From contig BDEJ01000016.1 of the NCBI GenBank assembly GCA_001653155.1, forward strand, positions 1-64,000: DNA of 64,000 nt. Direction: 5' to 3'. The translations under genes were made by a program, and so were the position numbers. The first letter of the stretch is position 1. Each line of letters opens with the position of its first letter. The notes below the pieces were generated by a model. It did no database searches. It was not told where the DNA came from and saw only the letters and a list, made by a program, of their open reading frames with translations. This document shows, one piece after another, positions 53,838-61,651 of the stretch. This stretch comes from Porphyromonadaceae bacterium H1 (GTDB lineage Bacteria; Bacteroidota; Bacteroidia; Bacteroidales; Paludibacteraceae).

Positions 53838-54722
53838 TTATTCGTATTGCGGTGGATTGTTTCTACTGTGTTTCCAACGTTTGTGAGTCCACAGCCAGTA
53901 TTCGGGATGTTCTTCTATCTCGCGTTCGAGCAAACGCATATAAGTTTCGGTTATTTCAAATTCGCTTGTTTGCGAAGGGTCAAGTGTAATCGGAATAAAT
54001 TCCATGCTGTAATACCCTCGCTTGAGGCGCCTCACCTTACCGAACATCACAGGGAATCCTGTTTTTCGGGCAAGAGTTTCGCCTCCCAAAATAACCGGCG
54101 TATCTTGATTGAGAAAACGCGTATAATAGCGTATGTTGTCGCCTCCGGGACTTTGATCGGACAGCAAGCCGAAAACGGTACAAACACCATCTCGTTTTAT
54201 CTCCAATAAACTACGCAAAGTACTCTTTTGCAAAACATTAACAGTTTGGAAGCGCGAGCGCAACCGGAGCATAAAATCATTAAATCGACGGCTCCTGAGC
54301 TGCTGATAGACCTGTGTAACATAATATTTGCCTCCTGTGTGAAGGGAAAAACTCGAAAACCACTCCCAGTTCCCATAATGCGCCGTCATGAAGATAATGC
54401 TATTTCCTTTTTCAAACTCACGGGTAAAAACTTCGAGAGGGTAAAACTGGAAGCGGCGCTTCATTTCGGCATCGCTGATGTGCATTTTTTTGAGAGCCTC
54501 GATAAAAGTATCGCAAAAGAAACGGTAGAATTTCTTTTCGATTTCTCGTAGCTCTTTTACTGATTTTTCCGGGAAGGAATTACGCAGATTACTTCGCACA
54601 ACCCTCTTCCGATAAGCAAAAACATGGTAAACCATCAAGTATGCAAAGTCCGAAAGGAGGTACAACACACTCAAGGGCAGCCAAGTTATCAGCCACACAA
54701 AAGCATAAAAAAGCCAAAACAT
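53838..54722 (-). CDS. LpxL/HtrB-family lipid A acyltransferase-like protein
   Basis: About 294 residues from the ATG at 54722, placed 7 nt after the stop of the acidic small gene; the longer frame would overlap that gene. An N-terminal membrane segment (FWLFYAFVWLITWLPLSVLY) is followed by the family core NLRNSFPEKSVKELREIEKK, the catalytic H-x4-E in MTAHYGNWEWFSSFSLHTGG, RLRSRFQTVNVLQKSTLRSL, GLLSDQSPGGDNIRYYTRFL, TGFPVMFGKVRRLKRGYYSM and the closing EIEEHPEYWLWTHKRWKHSR. It should add a secondary acyl chain to lipid A at the inner membrane. Clustered with a glycosyltransferase. Confidence 0.9.
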   Translation of the reverse strand: MFWLFYAFVWLITWLPLSVLYLLSDFAYLMVYHVFAYRKRVVRSNLRNSFPEKSVKELREIEKKFYRFFCDTFIEALKKMHISDAEMKRRFQFYPLEVFTREFEKGNSIIFMTAHYGNWEWFSSFSLHTGGKYYVTQVYQQLRSRRFNDFMLRLRSRFQTVNVLQKSTLRSLLEIKRDGVCTVFGLLSDQSPGGDNIRYYTRFLNQDTPVILGGETLARKTGFPVMFGKVRRLKRGYYSMEFIPITLDPSQTSEFEITETYMRLLEREIEEHPEYWLWTHKRWKHSRNNPPQYE

Positions 54723-54729
54723 AAGGGGC

Positions 54730-55059
54730 TTATTCTTCGTTGTACACGCCGGTTTCTTTACCGTACTCAAACTCAGCATCGAGGATGAAGGCTATTTCCG
54801 CTTCATTCAAATCGATGTTGTCTTTCCGGGCAGCGCGGGTTATAAATCCGGCCATTTCTTCCTCATCAATCGAGGCCTCTTCGGCGGTATCTTCTTCGAT
54901 AAGACCTTTTTCGTCGTAGTAGTCGTAGATAACATCCAGAACGTATTGGATTTTATCTTCGTCGATGCGTTTTTTGAACTCTTCGGGAAGCTGTCGCAGG
55001 ATGAATGCTACAGCAGCATCGTCATCGTAAACGGGCAATTCGTTTGATTGTGTTTGCAT
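54730..55059 (-). CDS. Small acidic conserved protein of unknown function
   Basis: About 109 residues from MQTQSNELPVYDDDAA (an earlier start at 55086 would overlap the apt stop). Strongly acidic and helical, no signal peptide or membrane segment. Visible blocks are DAAVAFILRQLPEEFKKRID, YVLDVIYDYYDEKGLIEEDT and IDLNEAEIAFILDAEFEYGK, i.e. two similar helix-acidic-helix halves (FILRQL... and FILDAE...), which suggests an internal duplication. I do not recognise a named family. It sits between apt and the acyltransferase gene with short gaps (23 and 7 nt) and is probably in one operon with them. Confidence 0.7.
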   Translation of the reverse strand: MQTQSNELPVYDDDAAVAFILRQLPEEFKKRIDEDKIQYVLDVIYDYYDEKGLIEEDTAEEASIDEEEMAGFITRAARKDNIDLNEAEIAFILDAEFEYGKETGVYNEE

Positions 55060-55082
55060 AGCTTGGATTATTTTTGTTTGTT

Positions 55083-55607
55083 TCAAAATTTAATGAGGGC
55101 GTTTACTTCCACATCCTGCGGGAAGTATTCCCGTCCTTTCAATTCTTCGAGCTCAATCAGAAAATTGATGTATATTTTCTTCACTTTCATGCGTTTTATA
55201 AGGCGATAGGCTGCCAGCATAGTTCCTCCGGTAGCCAGCAAATCGTCGTGTATAAGAACGACATCCTCCTCACTCAAAGCATCTTTGTGTATTTGTATGC
55301 TGTCAAAACCGTATTCTTTTTCGTAGCTTTCCTCAATGGTTTCGGCAGGGAGTTTGCCGGGTTTCCGAATCGGCACAAATCCGGCATTCAGTTCAAGAGC
55401 CATGATAGGTCCCATAATAAATCCGCGTGATTCGATACCTACCACCTTCGTGATGCCTTTCTCTTTATAAATTCCAATCAACTCTTTGCTCAGTTGATTC
55501 AGATTTTCCGGTTCCTTGAAAAGGGTTGTTACGTCCTTAAACTGAATACCGGGAATAGGAAAGTCCGGAACGTTGCGTACGGACTTCTTCAAGTGCTCAA
55601 TACTCAT
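55083..55607 (-). CDS. apt: Adenine phosphoribosyltransferase
   Basis: 174 residues, normal length. It makes AMP from adenine and PRPP in purine salvage. Marks are VRNVPDFPIPGIQFKDVTTL at the N terminus, VVGIESRGFIMGPIMALELN, GFVPIRKPGKLPAETIEESY and the PRPP-binding site EDVVLIHDDLLATGGTMLAA. First gene of a probable leftward operon (apt, acidic protein, acyltransferase, glycosyltransferase), with a -7 element 21 nt before the ATG. Confidence 0.96.
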   Translation of the reverse strand: MSIEHLKKSVRNVPDFPIPGIQFKDVTTLFKEPENLNQLSKELIGIYKEKGITKVVGIESRGFIMGPIMALELNAGFVPIRKPGKLPAETIEESYEKEYGFDSIQIHKDALSEEDVVLIHDDLLATGGTMLAAYRLIKRMKVKKIYINFLIELEELKGREYFPQDVEVNALIKF

Positions 55608-55627
55608 TTATTTTGCTGTTTTTTCTG

Positions 55628-55635
55628 CAAATGTA
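55628..55635 (-). promoter_or_regulatory. Candidate -7 element for apt
   Basis: TACATTTG on the minus strand, exact TAnnTTTG match, 21 nt before the ATG. Confidence 0.5.
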
Positions 55636-55820
55636 GCTGTTTTTAAGCGGTCAACCGCATTTCTGCTCATAAAAGTTTGTAAAGTTTCGGAGCAAGCAAA
55701 AATTCTAACTCATTATCAGCAGTTTAAATTAAATAAAGTCGAAAGATAGGGATTTTTCCACTTAAACGACAAGCACTGCAAAGCAATTCCATATAAAGGT
55801 TAAGCGTCAAAGAGAAATTG

Positions 55821-55828
55821 TATCTTTG
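55821..55828 (+). promoter_or_regulatory. Candidate -7 element for folC
   Basis: TATCTTTG followed by CAGA, an exact TAnnTTTG match 48 nt before the ATG. Confidence 0.5.
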
Positions 55829-55875
55829 CAGAGAAATTTAAGAAGAAAACATACAGTTCTACAACATCATCCCGA

Positions 55876-57246
55876 ATGACCTACAAAGAAACATTAGACT
55901 ACCTTTACGCCCGTTTGCCGGTCTTCCACCGGATAGGAGCCGCTGCATACAAACCGGGATTGGAAAACAGCCTTCGGCTGATGGAGGCTTTAGGAAATCC
56001 TCAGCAGCAATATCCCTGCATCCATATTGCCGGAACTAACGGGAAGGGCTCGGTATCACATTTTTTAGCCGCTATTCTTCAGAAATCGGGCTATCGAACA
56101 GGCCTTTACACATCGCCTCATTTGGTGGATTTCGGAGAACGGATACGCATAAACGGATCGATGATAGATCCGGATTTCGTGGTCAACTTTGTAGCACAAC
56201 AAAAGCAACTTTTTGAAAGGATCAAACCTTCTTTCTTCGAGGCCACCATGGCCCTGGCTTTCGATTATTTCAGAGAGAAAAAAATCGACATAGCTATTAT
56301 AGAAACTGGCTTAGGCGGACGTTTGGACAGCACCAACATCATCAATCCGATCCTGTCGGTCATCACAAATATTAGTTTTGACCACACTCAATTTCTGGGT
56401 GATACACTCGAAAAGATAGCCGGCGAAAAAGCGGGTATTATCAAAAAACAAACCCCGGTCGTAATAGGCGAAACGCAAGCAGAAAGCCAAGTTATCTTCG
56501 AAAAAAAGGCAGAAGCCTTGGAGTCTCCATTGTTTTTTGCCGATAAGATTTACAAATTGCAACGCAAAAACAGAAACAGTAGAGGTGCTAAGATGCTGCT
56601 TCGGGTAAAAAACGAGAAAAAACAAACAGAGAAAGAACTGAGCGTGGGGCTTTCGGGCGACTATCAGCTAAAAAATGTGGGCAGCGTCCTATGTGCTGTC
56701 GACATACTGAACGATCTGATACACAGCAAAAAAATCACAATACAAGCCGGAGACAAAGGAATCTCCGATGGAGCCATCCGTGAAGGACTCGAAAAGGTTT
56801 GTGAAATAACAGGCTTTCAAGGACGCTGGCAAATTCTTGGAGAAAAGCCCCAAATGGTGGCCGACACCGGACACAACGAGGCGGGTATGCGTCAGCTCAA
56901 AGCTCAACTGGAGCGTCAAACTTACGAGCAACTGCACATAGTTATCGGAATGGTCAACGACAAAGATATACGTAGCATGTTAGCGCTACTTCCAAGTCGA
57001 GCAAACTATTATTTCACACAAGCTTCCACACTCCGGGCTTTAGCGGCAGAGAAGCTGCAGGCCGAAGCAAAAGCATACGGACTAACAGGCGAGGCATACG
57101 ATACGGTCGAAAGTGCGATACAGGCAGCTCTATCAAAAGCTACAAAGAAAGATTTTGTGTGTATTACCGGAAGTAACTTCGTAGTAGGTGAAGCACTGGA
57201 AGTGCTTGCATTTGAGAAGAAGAAAGCAAAACGACCTTCAAAGTAG
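55876..57246 (+). CDS. folC: Folylpolyglutamate/dihydrofolate synthase
   Basis: 456 residues. Mur-ligase-type ATP enzyme that adds Glu to dihydropteroate and folates. Marks are the P-loop CIHIAGTNGKGSVSHFLAAI, the substrate segment TGLYTSPHLVDFGERIRING, FEATMALAFDYFREKKIDIA, IETGLGGRLDSTNIINPILS, SFDHTQFLGDTLEKIAGEKA, and GFQGRWQILGEKPQMVADTG, HNEAGM in the C-terminal domain. Length is normal. It ends 9 nt before the methyltransferase gene, so the two are likely co-transcribed. Confidence 0.95.
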   Translation: MTYKETLDYLYARLPVFHRIGAAAYKPGLENSLRLMEALGNPQQQYPCIHIAGTNGKGSVSHFLAAILQKSGYRTGLYTSPHLVDFGERIRINGSMIDPDFVVNFVAQQKQLFERIKPSFFEATMALAFDYFREKKIDIAIIETGLGGRLDSTNIINPILSVITNISFDHTQFLGDTLEKIAGEKAGIIKKQTPVVIGETQAESQVIFEKKAEALESPLFFADKIYKLQRKNRNSRGAKMLLRVKNEKKQTEKELSVGLSGDYQLKNVGSVLCAVDILNDLIHSKKITIQAGDKGISDGAIREGLEKVCEITGFQGRWQILGEKPQMVADTGHNEAGMRQLKAQLERQTYEQLHIVIGMVNDKDIRSMLALLPSRANYYFTQASTLRALAAEKLQAEAKAYGLTGEAYDTVESAIQAALSKATKKDFVCITGSNFVVGEALEVLAFEKKKAKRPSK

Positions 57247-57255
57247 CTTAGAGCG

Positions 57256-58467
57256 ATGAAAGAATATCCACAACAAAGCATAGAGATAGACGAGGTAACA
57301 TTGCGCTTCATTTCCGAACATGCCGAAGAAGATATCGGGCAACTGTCTCTGAGCACAGCGAAACAAGGCGCCATCAATCGGGTTTTAGCCCTGAGCCAGA
57401 TAGAAGGCCGAAAGAAAATACGCGAAAAAATCCCTTCTTTTTATACCACAAAAGGCCTTTTCTACCCTCCTCGCCTGTCCATAGAACAGACATCCTCGGA
57501 AATTACAGCCCGTTACAAATCCTCTCTCTGTCAGGGGAAGCGACTCATCGATTTGACCGGAGGCTTTGGAGCCGACATTTTTTTCCTCTCGGAGCACTTC
57601 GAAGAAAGCTTCTACGTGGAACGCGATCCCGATTTGTGTCGCATTGCTGCACATAATTTTCACGTATTAAACAAACCCGAAATACGGATATTTTGCAGCG
57701 ACGCCCAAGATTTTATAACAAGAGAAGAGGCTCAGGCCGATTGGATATACATTGATCCGGCGCGGCGCAACAAAGCCGGACGGAAAACAGCCGCCTTGGC
57801 CGACTGTGAACCCAATCTGAAAGAATTATTTCCGCTCTTACTGCAACGTTCCGAAAAGATATTGATGAAGCTCTCTCCCATGATAGACATATCGGCCGTA
57901 TGCCGGGAGCTACCCGGAATTGCACAAGCCCATGTTTTGGCCCTGAATAACGAATGTAAGGAACTGCTCTTCGTTGCAGAACGCGAAGCCTCCTCGGAAC
58001 TGCGCATTTTTACCCGCAATTTCAAAAAGAACGGAGACTGCCAATCCTTCGACTTTGTACAAGATCAAGAAAAAAAGGCCCAATACAAGGAAGCAAAACA
58101 AGTGGGAAGCTACCTCTACGAAGCCAACACCGCTATCATCAAAAGTGGAGCCTTTCGCTTGATAAGCGAAAGCTATAACTTGGAAAAGCTTCATAAACAC
58201 ACTCACCTCTACACGTCAGACAAGCTGATAAAAAACTTTCCCGGGCGCAGCTTCGAAGTGAAAGCTTTGCACGGCAGCTCCAAACAAGATCGAAAAGAGC
58301 TCAATGCTCTCTCCAGAGCGAATGTATGTGTACGAAACTACCCTTTAAGTGCCGACGAACTGCAAAAAAAGCTGAAAATACTCCCCGGGGGCGAACACTT
58401 TCTCTTCGCTTGTACGTTATTGGATGAGAGCAAAGTAATTATCGAATGTAAACCCGTATCCGCTTAG
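57256..58467 (+). CDS. Class I SAM-dependent methyltransferase with THUMP-like C-terminal domain
   Basis: 403 residues. The helical N-terminal part includes KIREKIPSFYTTKGLFYPPR; the Rossmann methyltransferase core has motif I LIDLTGGFGADIFFLSEHFE with the acidic end FYVERDPDLCRIAAHNFHVL, and motif IV ADWIYIDPARRNKAGRKTAA. The C-terminal 90 residues (about 310-403) match the THUMP-like extension seen in Bacteroidetes homologues (DKLIKNFPGRSFEVKALHGS). Motif IV DPAR resembles RNA/DNA methyltransferases of this group, so a nucleic acid substrate is likely but unproven. It follows folC by 9 nt, which may link it to folate/one-carbon supply only by chance. Confidence 0.85.
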   Translation: MKEYPQQSIEIDEVTLRFISEHAEEDIGQLSLSTAKQGAINRVLALSQIEGRKKIREKIPSFYTTKGLFYPPRLSIEQTSSEITARYKSSLCQGKRLIDLTGGFGADIFFLSEHFEESFYVERDPDLCRIAAHNFHVLNKPEIRIFCSDAQDFITREEAQADWIYIDPARRNKAGRKTAALADCEPNLKELFPLLLQRSEKILMKLSPMIDISAVCRELPGIAQAHVLALNNECKELLFVAEREASSELRIFTRNFKKNGDCQSFDFVQDQEKKAQYKEAKQVGSYLYEANTAIIKSGAFRLISESYNLEKLHKHTHLYTSDKLIKNFPGRSFEVKALHGSSKQDRKELNALSRANVCVRNYPLSADELQKKLKILPGGEHFLFACTLLDESKVIIECKPVSA

Positions 58468-58523
58468 GCATAGTGTTTGCTTACTAAAAAACAAAATATA
58501 GATTACAAAAACAATAAGAATTC

Positions 58524-58973
58524 ATGAAAAAAATCGTATTGCTACTCATAAGCATGGCGGCATTTCTCTCCTGCGAAGGACCGATGGGCCCCGAAGGGCC
58601 AATGGGTCCGCAAGGGCCACAAGGCCCCGGAAATAATTGGAAAATTCAAAACTTCACCGTGGAATCTCCGGATTGGGTGTATGCCGAAGATCAAAACACC
58701 GGCCTCAACAAACATTATTTCTTCTCATTCCAATTTCCCGAGCTAAGTTCTTTTATCTATCGAGATGGCTTGGTTGTAAGCTACTTAGTTGATAACAACA
58801 GTCAGCAAACTCTTCCCGTAGTCCGTCATTTTGAGAATGATAAAAAAGAGAAATGGACACGCACCATCGACTATGAGATAGGTCAAGGTAAAATCACATT
58901 CTACGTAACCAATTCCGACTTTATCGACGAGCGTCCCGGGACTCTTAATTTCCGGGTGGTAATGATGTGGTAA
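58524..58973 (+). CDS. Small lipoprotein with a short collagen-like segment
   Basis: 149 residues. Lipoprotein signal ending LISMAAFLSCEGP; directly after the Cys come six collagen-type Gly-X-Y triplets (GPMGPEGPMGPQGPQGPG), then a globular beta-rich domain of about 110 residues (NWKIQNFTVESPDWVYAEDQ, LVVSYLVDNNSQQTLPVVRH, YEIGQGKITFYVTNSDFIDE). Such short collagen-like stems followed by a beta domain occur in Bacteroidetes lipoproteins; the Glu at +2 fits surface export. The stem could trimerise and hold the domain off the membrane, but at six triplets this is uncertain. Function unknown. Confidence 0.85.
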   Translation: MKKIVLLLISMAAFLSCEGPMGPEGPMGPQGPQGPGNNWKIQNFTVESPDWVYAEDQNTGLNKHYFFSFQFPELSSFIYRDGLVVSYLVDNNSQQTLPVVRHFENDKKEKWTRTIDYEIGQGKITFYVTNSDFIDERPGTLNFRVVMMW

Positions 58974-58998
58974 ACCTTCTTTCTCATTGCTTCAAATA

Positions 58999-59044
58999 CA
59001 AGCCGGCCTGCGACAGCCAAACAAGTCTCAGGCCGGCTTGTTTT
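58999..59044 (+). terminator. Terminator after the collagen-like lipoprotein gene
   Basis: Perfect 12-bp stem CAAGCCGGCCTG / CAGGCCGGCTTG with an 18-nt loop, followed by TTTT. Confidence 0.9.
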
Positions 59045-59073
59045 GTCCGGGACAAGGCTTTTTCATACCTTTG
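59042..59073 (+). promoter_or_regulatory. Promoter of the HAD phosphatase gene
   Basis: TTTG (59042-59045) and TACCTTTG (59066-59073) with 20-nt spacing match both consensus elements. The -33 element overlaps the T tract of the preceding terminator. Confidence 0.65.
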
Positions 59074-59095
59074 CCGGCGTTTAAAAAAAATCTGT

Positions 59096-59890
59096 ATGAC
59101 CCGAGCCGTATTTTTCGATATCGATGGAACCCTTGTCAGCTTCAACACACACTGCATATCCGAAGCCTCCAAAAAAGCCCTCGCAGAGTTGCGCCGCAAA
59201 GGAGTAAAAACCTTTATTGCAACCGGAAGACATCTGATGGCGATTAACATGCTCGAAGATTTGAGTTTCGACGGATACATCACCATGAATGGCGGTATCT
59301 GTCTGGCCGGCAAAGAAACAGTCGTGTACAGCCATCCCGTAAACCCCGAAGACGTTCGCGCACTGGTCCGCTACTTAGAAACAAGAGAAAGCTTTCCTGT
59401 CATATTCGTTCGTGAAAAAGACTCCTTCATTACCTGTCTCGATAGCGAGAGCGGCCGCGAAAAAGTCAATCGGATTTTGGAGATGCTCAACTACCCCCTA
59501 CCCCCTCGCCGCAATTTAAGCGAAGCCCTACAAGGAGATGTATTTCAGGTAATAGCCTTCTTTCCTGAAGAACAGGAAGCGGAAATTATGCAACACATGC
59601 CGCACTGTGAAACCACACGCTGGAATCCGCTGTTTGCCGACATCATTCCCCAAGGAAGCGGAAAACACATCGGCATCGACCGGATAATACAGCACTTCGG
59701 TATCGAACACAGTCAAACCATGGCTTTCGGCGACGGAGGCAACGACATCAGCATGCTTCGGCATGTTGCGACAGGTGTAGCCATGGGCAATGCCAAAGAC
59801 GAAGTAAAACAAAACGCCGACTACGTTACCTTATCGGTAGACGAAGACGGCGTTAGCCATGCCCTCAAACACTTCGGATTGATCGACTGA
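59096..59890 (+). CDS. HAD-superfamily (Cof-type) sugar-phosphatase
   Basis: 264 residues from ATG at 59096. The frame is open upstream to 58967, but that part crosses the terminator and promoter and is not conserved-looking. HAD motif I TRAVFFDIDGTLVSFNTHCI with the catalytic Asp pair, motif II in KTFIATGRHLMAINMLEDLS, the type IIB cap (GYITMNGGICLAGKETVVYS), Lys in GSGKHIGIDRIIQHFGIEHS and motif IV MAFGDGGNDISMLRHVATGV. Cof-type enzymes dephosphorylate sugar phosphates, PLP or flavin precursors; the substrate is not readable from sequence. Confidence 0.93.
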   Translation: MTRAVFFDIDGTLVSFNTHCISEASKKALAELRRKGVKTFIATGRHLMAINMLEDLSFDGYITMNGGICLAGKETVVYSHPVNPEDVRALVRYLETRESFPVIFVREKDSFITCLDSESGREKVNRILEMLNYPLPPRRNLSEALQGDVFQVIAFFPEEQEAEIMQHMPHCETTRWNPLFADIIPQGSGKHIGIDRIIQHFGIEHSQTMAFGDGGNDISMLRHVATGVAMGNAKDEVKQNADYVTLSVDEDGVSHALKHFGLID

Positions 59891-59900
59891 AGAAAAGCTC

Positions 59901-61517
59901 TCAGCGTACCGAAACTTTATACACCTTGCCGAGGAACTGCACCAAGTAAAGCCCCGGCTTTTCGACTGGCAGAAAGTCATCCGCAAACTTCTTTTCTTGA
60001 TACAGACAGCGGCCCAAGCTATCGTACAAGCGCAATGCTGCATCCCGGCTCTTCGTTTCGATGCGGATCCCTCCCGAGACACCGTAGACTCGGACAGCAT
60101 CATCGAACAATATATCCTCCACGTCATTCGGCTGACAAGTAGCACTCACAAGTACATTGCGCAGCTGCCAGGTAGCTGCTCCCGATTCGCTGCTCCGGTA
60201 GCGGAAAGCAATACGCAACTTCGCCTGCCCTGCGAAGGCAGACAAATCAACAGGCCCCGATCCGACATAGGTCCAATCCAGACCCGAAGGCCAAGTCGAT
60301 ATTTTCAACTGTGTCCAAGTAGCCGTTTCCGGATTTCCTCCTGCATAATCGCCGGAAACCCACAAACTCTGCTCCACCGTTTTATTTGCCGTAAAATACT
60401 TACCTGTATGCTCAAAACTTAGCTCCACAGCAGTCTTCCCGCGCAAATCCATCGAAGGGCCAATCAGCCAGGCCTCCGAAGCCTTGGGTCCGTTGGAATA
60501 AGCATTTGCCGCCATACAACGGTAGCTGCTCCATTTCCACACAGGCTCAGTACCGACAGCGCTTTTCAAAGTATAAGACTCAAAAGCTCCCGCATCCGTC
60601 GAGAAGCTCTCCTGCAGCAACTTGCAGGCATTGCCGCCTTCAAATCGAAAACGAAACGTTACCGGTACATGATCCGAAGTTGTGTGCTTAAAATTCGGTA
60701 TCGATGCTACGACCGAAGCCTCCAGCACAGCACTTTTATTCACATAAGCATCGAAAAGTTCGTTCGAAATCACAACGTTATCAATAAGCGGATTGTGATA
60801 AAAAAGAGACTGTAAATCAGCCGTGAGTCCTCGGTAGGAAGCTTTATCCTCCATAAAGTTCCGGTAAGGCGAGGCCCCGCAAGAGCCACACATCGAGCCC
60901 GTCAGATAATCGTTAAAATCACCCAATAACACAAGGCGTTCATCCCGATAAGGACTCCCATCCAACAAAGCCTTCAATCCTTCCGAAGCTGCTTTCCGTC
61001 GCTCATAACTCCCCTCATCCCGCATAGCCTTGGCATGTATATTAATCAGCGTAAGCGGCAAAGCCTTATCTCCCCAAAGCGCCTCCACACGGTAAAGCGC
61101 CGGATAGCGCCCTCCCGACCAGTTGTAAGCCGAACCACCCGAGCGAATCAGTTCGGAGTGCAACAAGCGAAGCTTCGCTTTCTTATAAACGAGAGCCTGA
61201 TTCTGACGACAATTCTCAGCCCGCCATGGCAGGATATGCCCCGCCCAATCGGCCCCCAATTTCGCCACGAGCAATTCCAACGTAGGTGAGTCCGCACTTG
61301 TCCCCACCTCCTGAAGCGCCATCACATCCGCATCCACGGCTCGTATCACGCGCGCCACGTTCTCCAGCTGCAAAGCTTCGTCCGTCGGACCAAACTCCCG
61401 ACAGCTCAACCATTCTACATTCCAAGTGCCCAGCTTCAACTCAAGCGAGCCTTCCGCCCTCAACAGCCCAATAGCGAGCCCAAACAGCATCAGCAGTCCA
61501 ACAAAGCTTCTTTTCAT
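59901..61517 (-). CDS. Secreted endonuclease/exonuclease/phosphatase protein with T9SS-like tail
   Basis: 538 residues from MKRSFVGLLM (an earlier in-frame Met lies 4 codons upstream). Signal peptide to about residue 22 (cut before Glu, not Gln). Residues 25-300 form an EEP/DNase I-like domain: KLGTWNVEWLSCREF, DADVMALQEVGTSADSPTLE, LTLINIHAKAMRDEGSYERR, RLVLLGDFNDYLTGSMC and HTTSDHVPVTFRF with the final His. Next comes a jelly-roll adhesin-like domain (choice-of-anchor J type; WKWSSYRCMAANAYSNGPKA, SEAWLIGPSMDLRGKTAVEL), and then a T9SS sorting tail (ALRLYDSLGRCLYQEKKFAD, EKPGLYLVQFLGKVYKVSVR). It is probably an extracellular nuclease or phosphodiesterase. It ends 10 bp from the convergent HAD gene. 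Confidence 0.88.
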   Translation of the reverse strand: MKRSFVGLLMLFGLAIGLLRAEGSLELKLGTWNVEWLSCREFGPTDEALQLENVARVIRAVDADVMALQEVGTSADSPTLELLVAKLGADWAGHILPWRAENCRQNQALVYKKAKLRLLHSELIRSGGSAYNWSGGRYPALYRVEALWGDKALPLTLINIHAKAMRDEGSYERRKAASEGLKALLDGSPYRDERLVLLGDFNDYLTGSMCGSCGASPYRNFMEDKASYRGLTADLQSLFYHNPLIDNVVISNELFDAYVNKSAVLEASVVASIPNFKHTTSDHVPVTFRFRFEGGNACKLLQESFSTDAGAFESYTLKSAVGTEPVWKWSSYRCMAANAYSNGPKASEAWLIGPSMDLRGKTAVELSFEHTGKYFTANKTVEQSLWVSGDYAGGNPETATWTQLKISTWPSGLDWTYVGSGPVDLSAFAGQAKLRIAFRYRSSESGAATWQLRNVLVSATCQPNDVEDILFDDAVRVYGVSGGIRIETKSRDAALRLYDSLGRCLYQEKKFADDFLPVEKPGLYLVQFLGKVYKVSVR

Positions 61518-61547
61518 AACAAATTCCATGAAATAATTTATTAAGAG

Positions 61548-61580
61548 AAAAAACGCGCTGCAACATCAGGTCGCAACGCG
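61548..61580 (-). terminator. Terminator after dnaA
   Basis: On the minus strand an 11-bp stem CGCGTTGCGAC / GTTGCAGCGCG (two wobble pairs) with a 5-nt loop is followed by six T (complement of 61548-61553). It separates dnaA from the nuclease gene. Confidence 0.8.
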
Positions 61581-61651
61581 AAATACTACTAAAAACACAA
61601 TAACAAGAGCTTCCTTTCCGCAACAAAACGAAGCGGATCAGCTTCTTTTCC

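Noticed and set aside
58967-59095. N-terminal extension of the HAD phosphatase
   Set aside because: It runs through a strong terminator and a consensus promoter, and the HAD motif begins right after the ATG at 59096.
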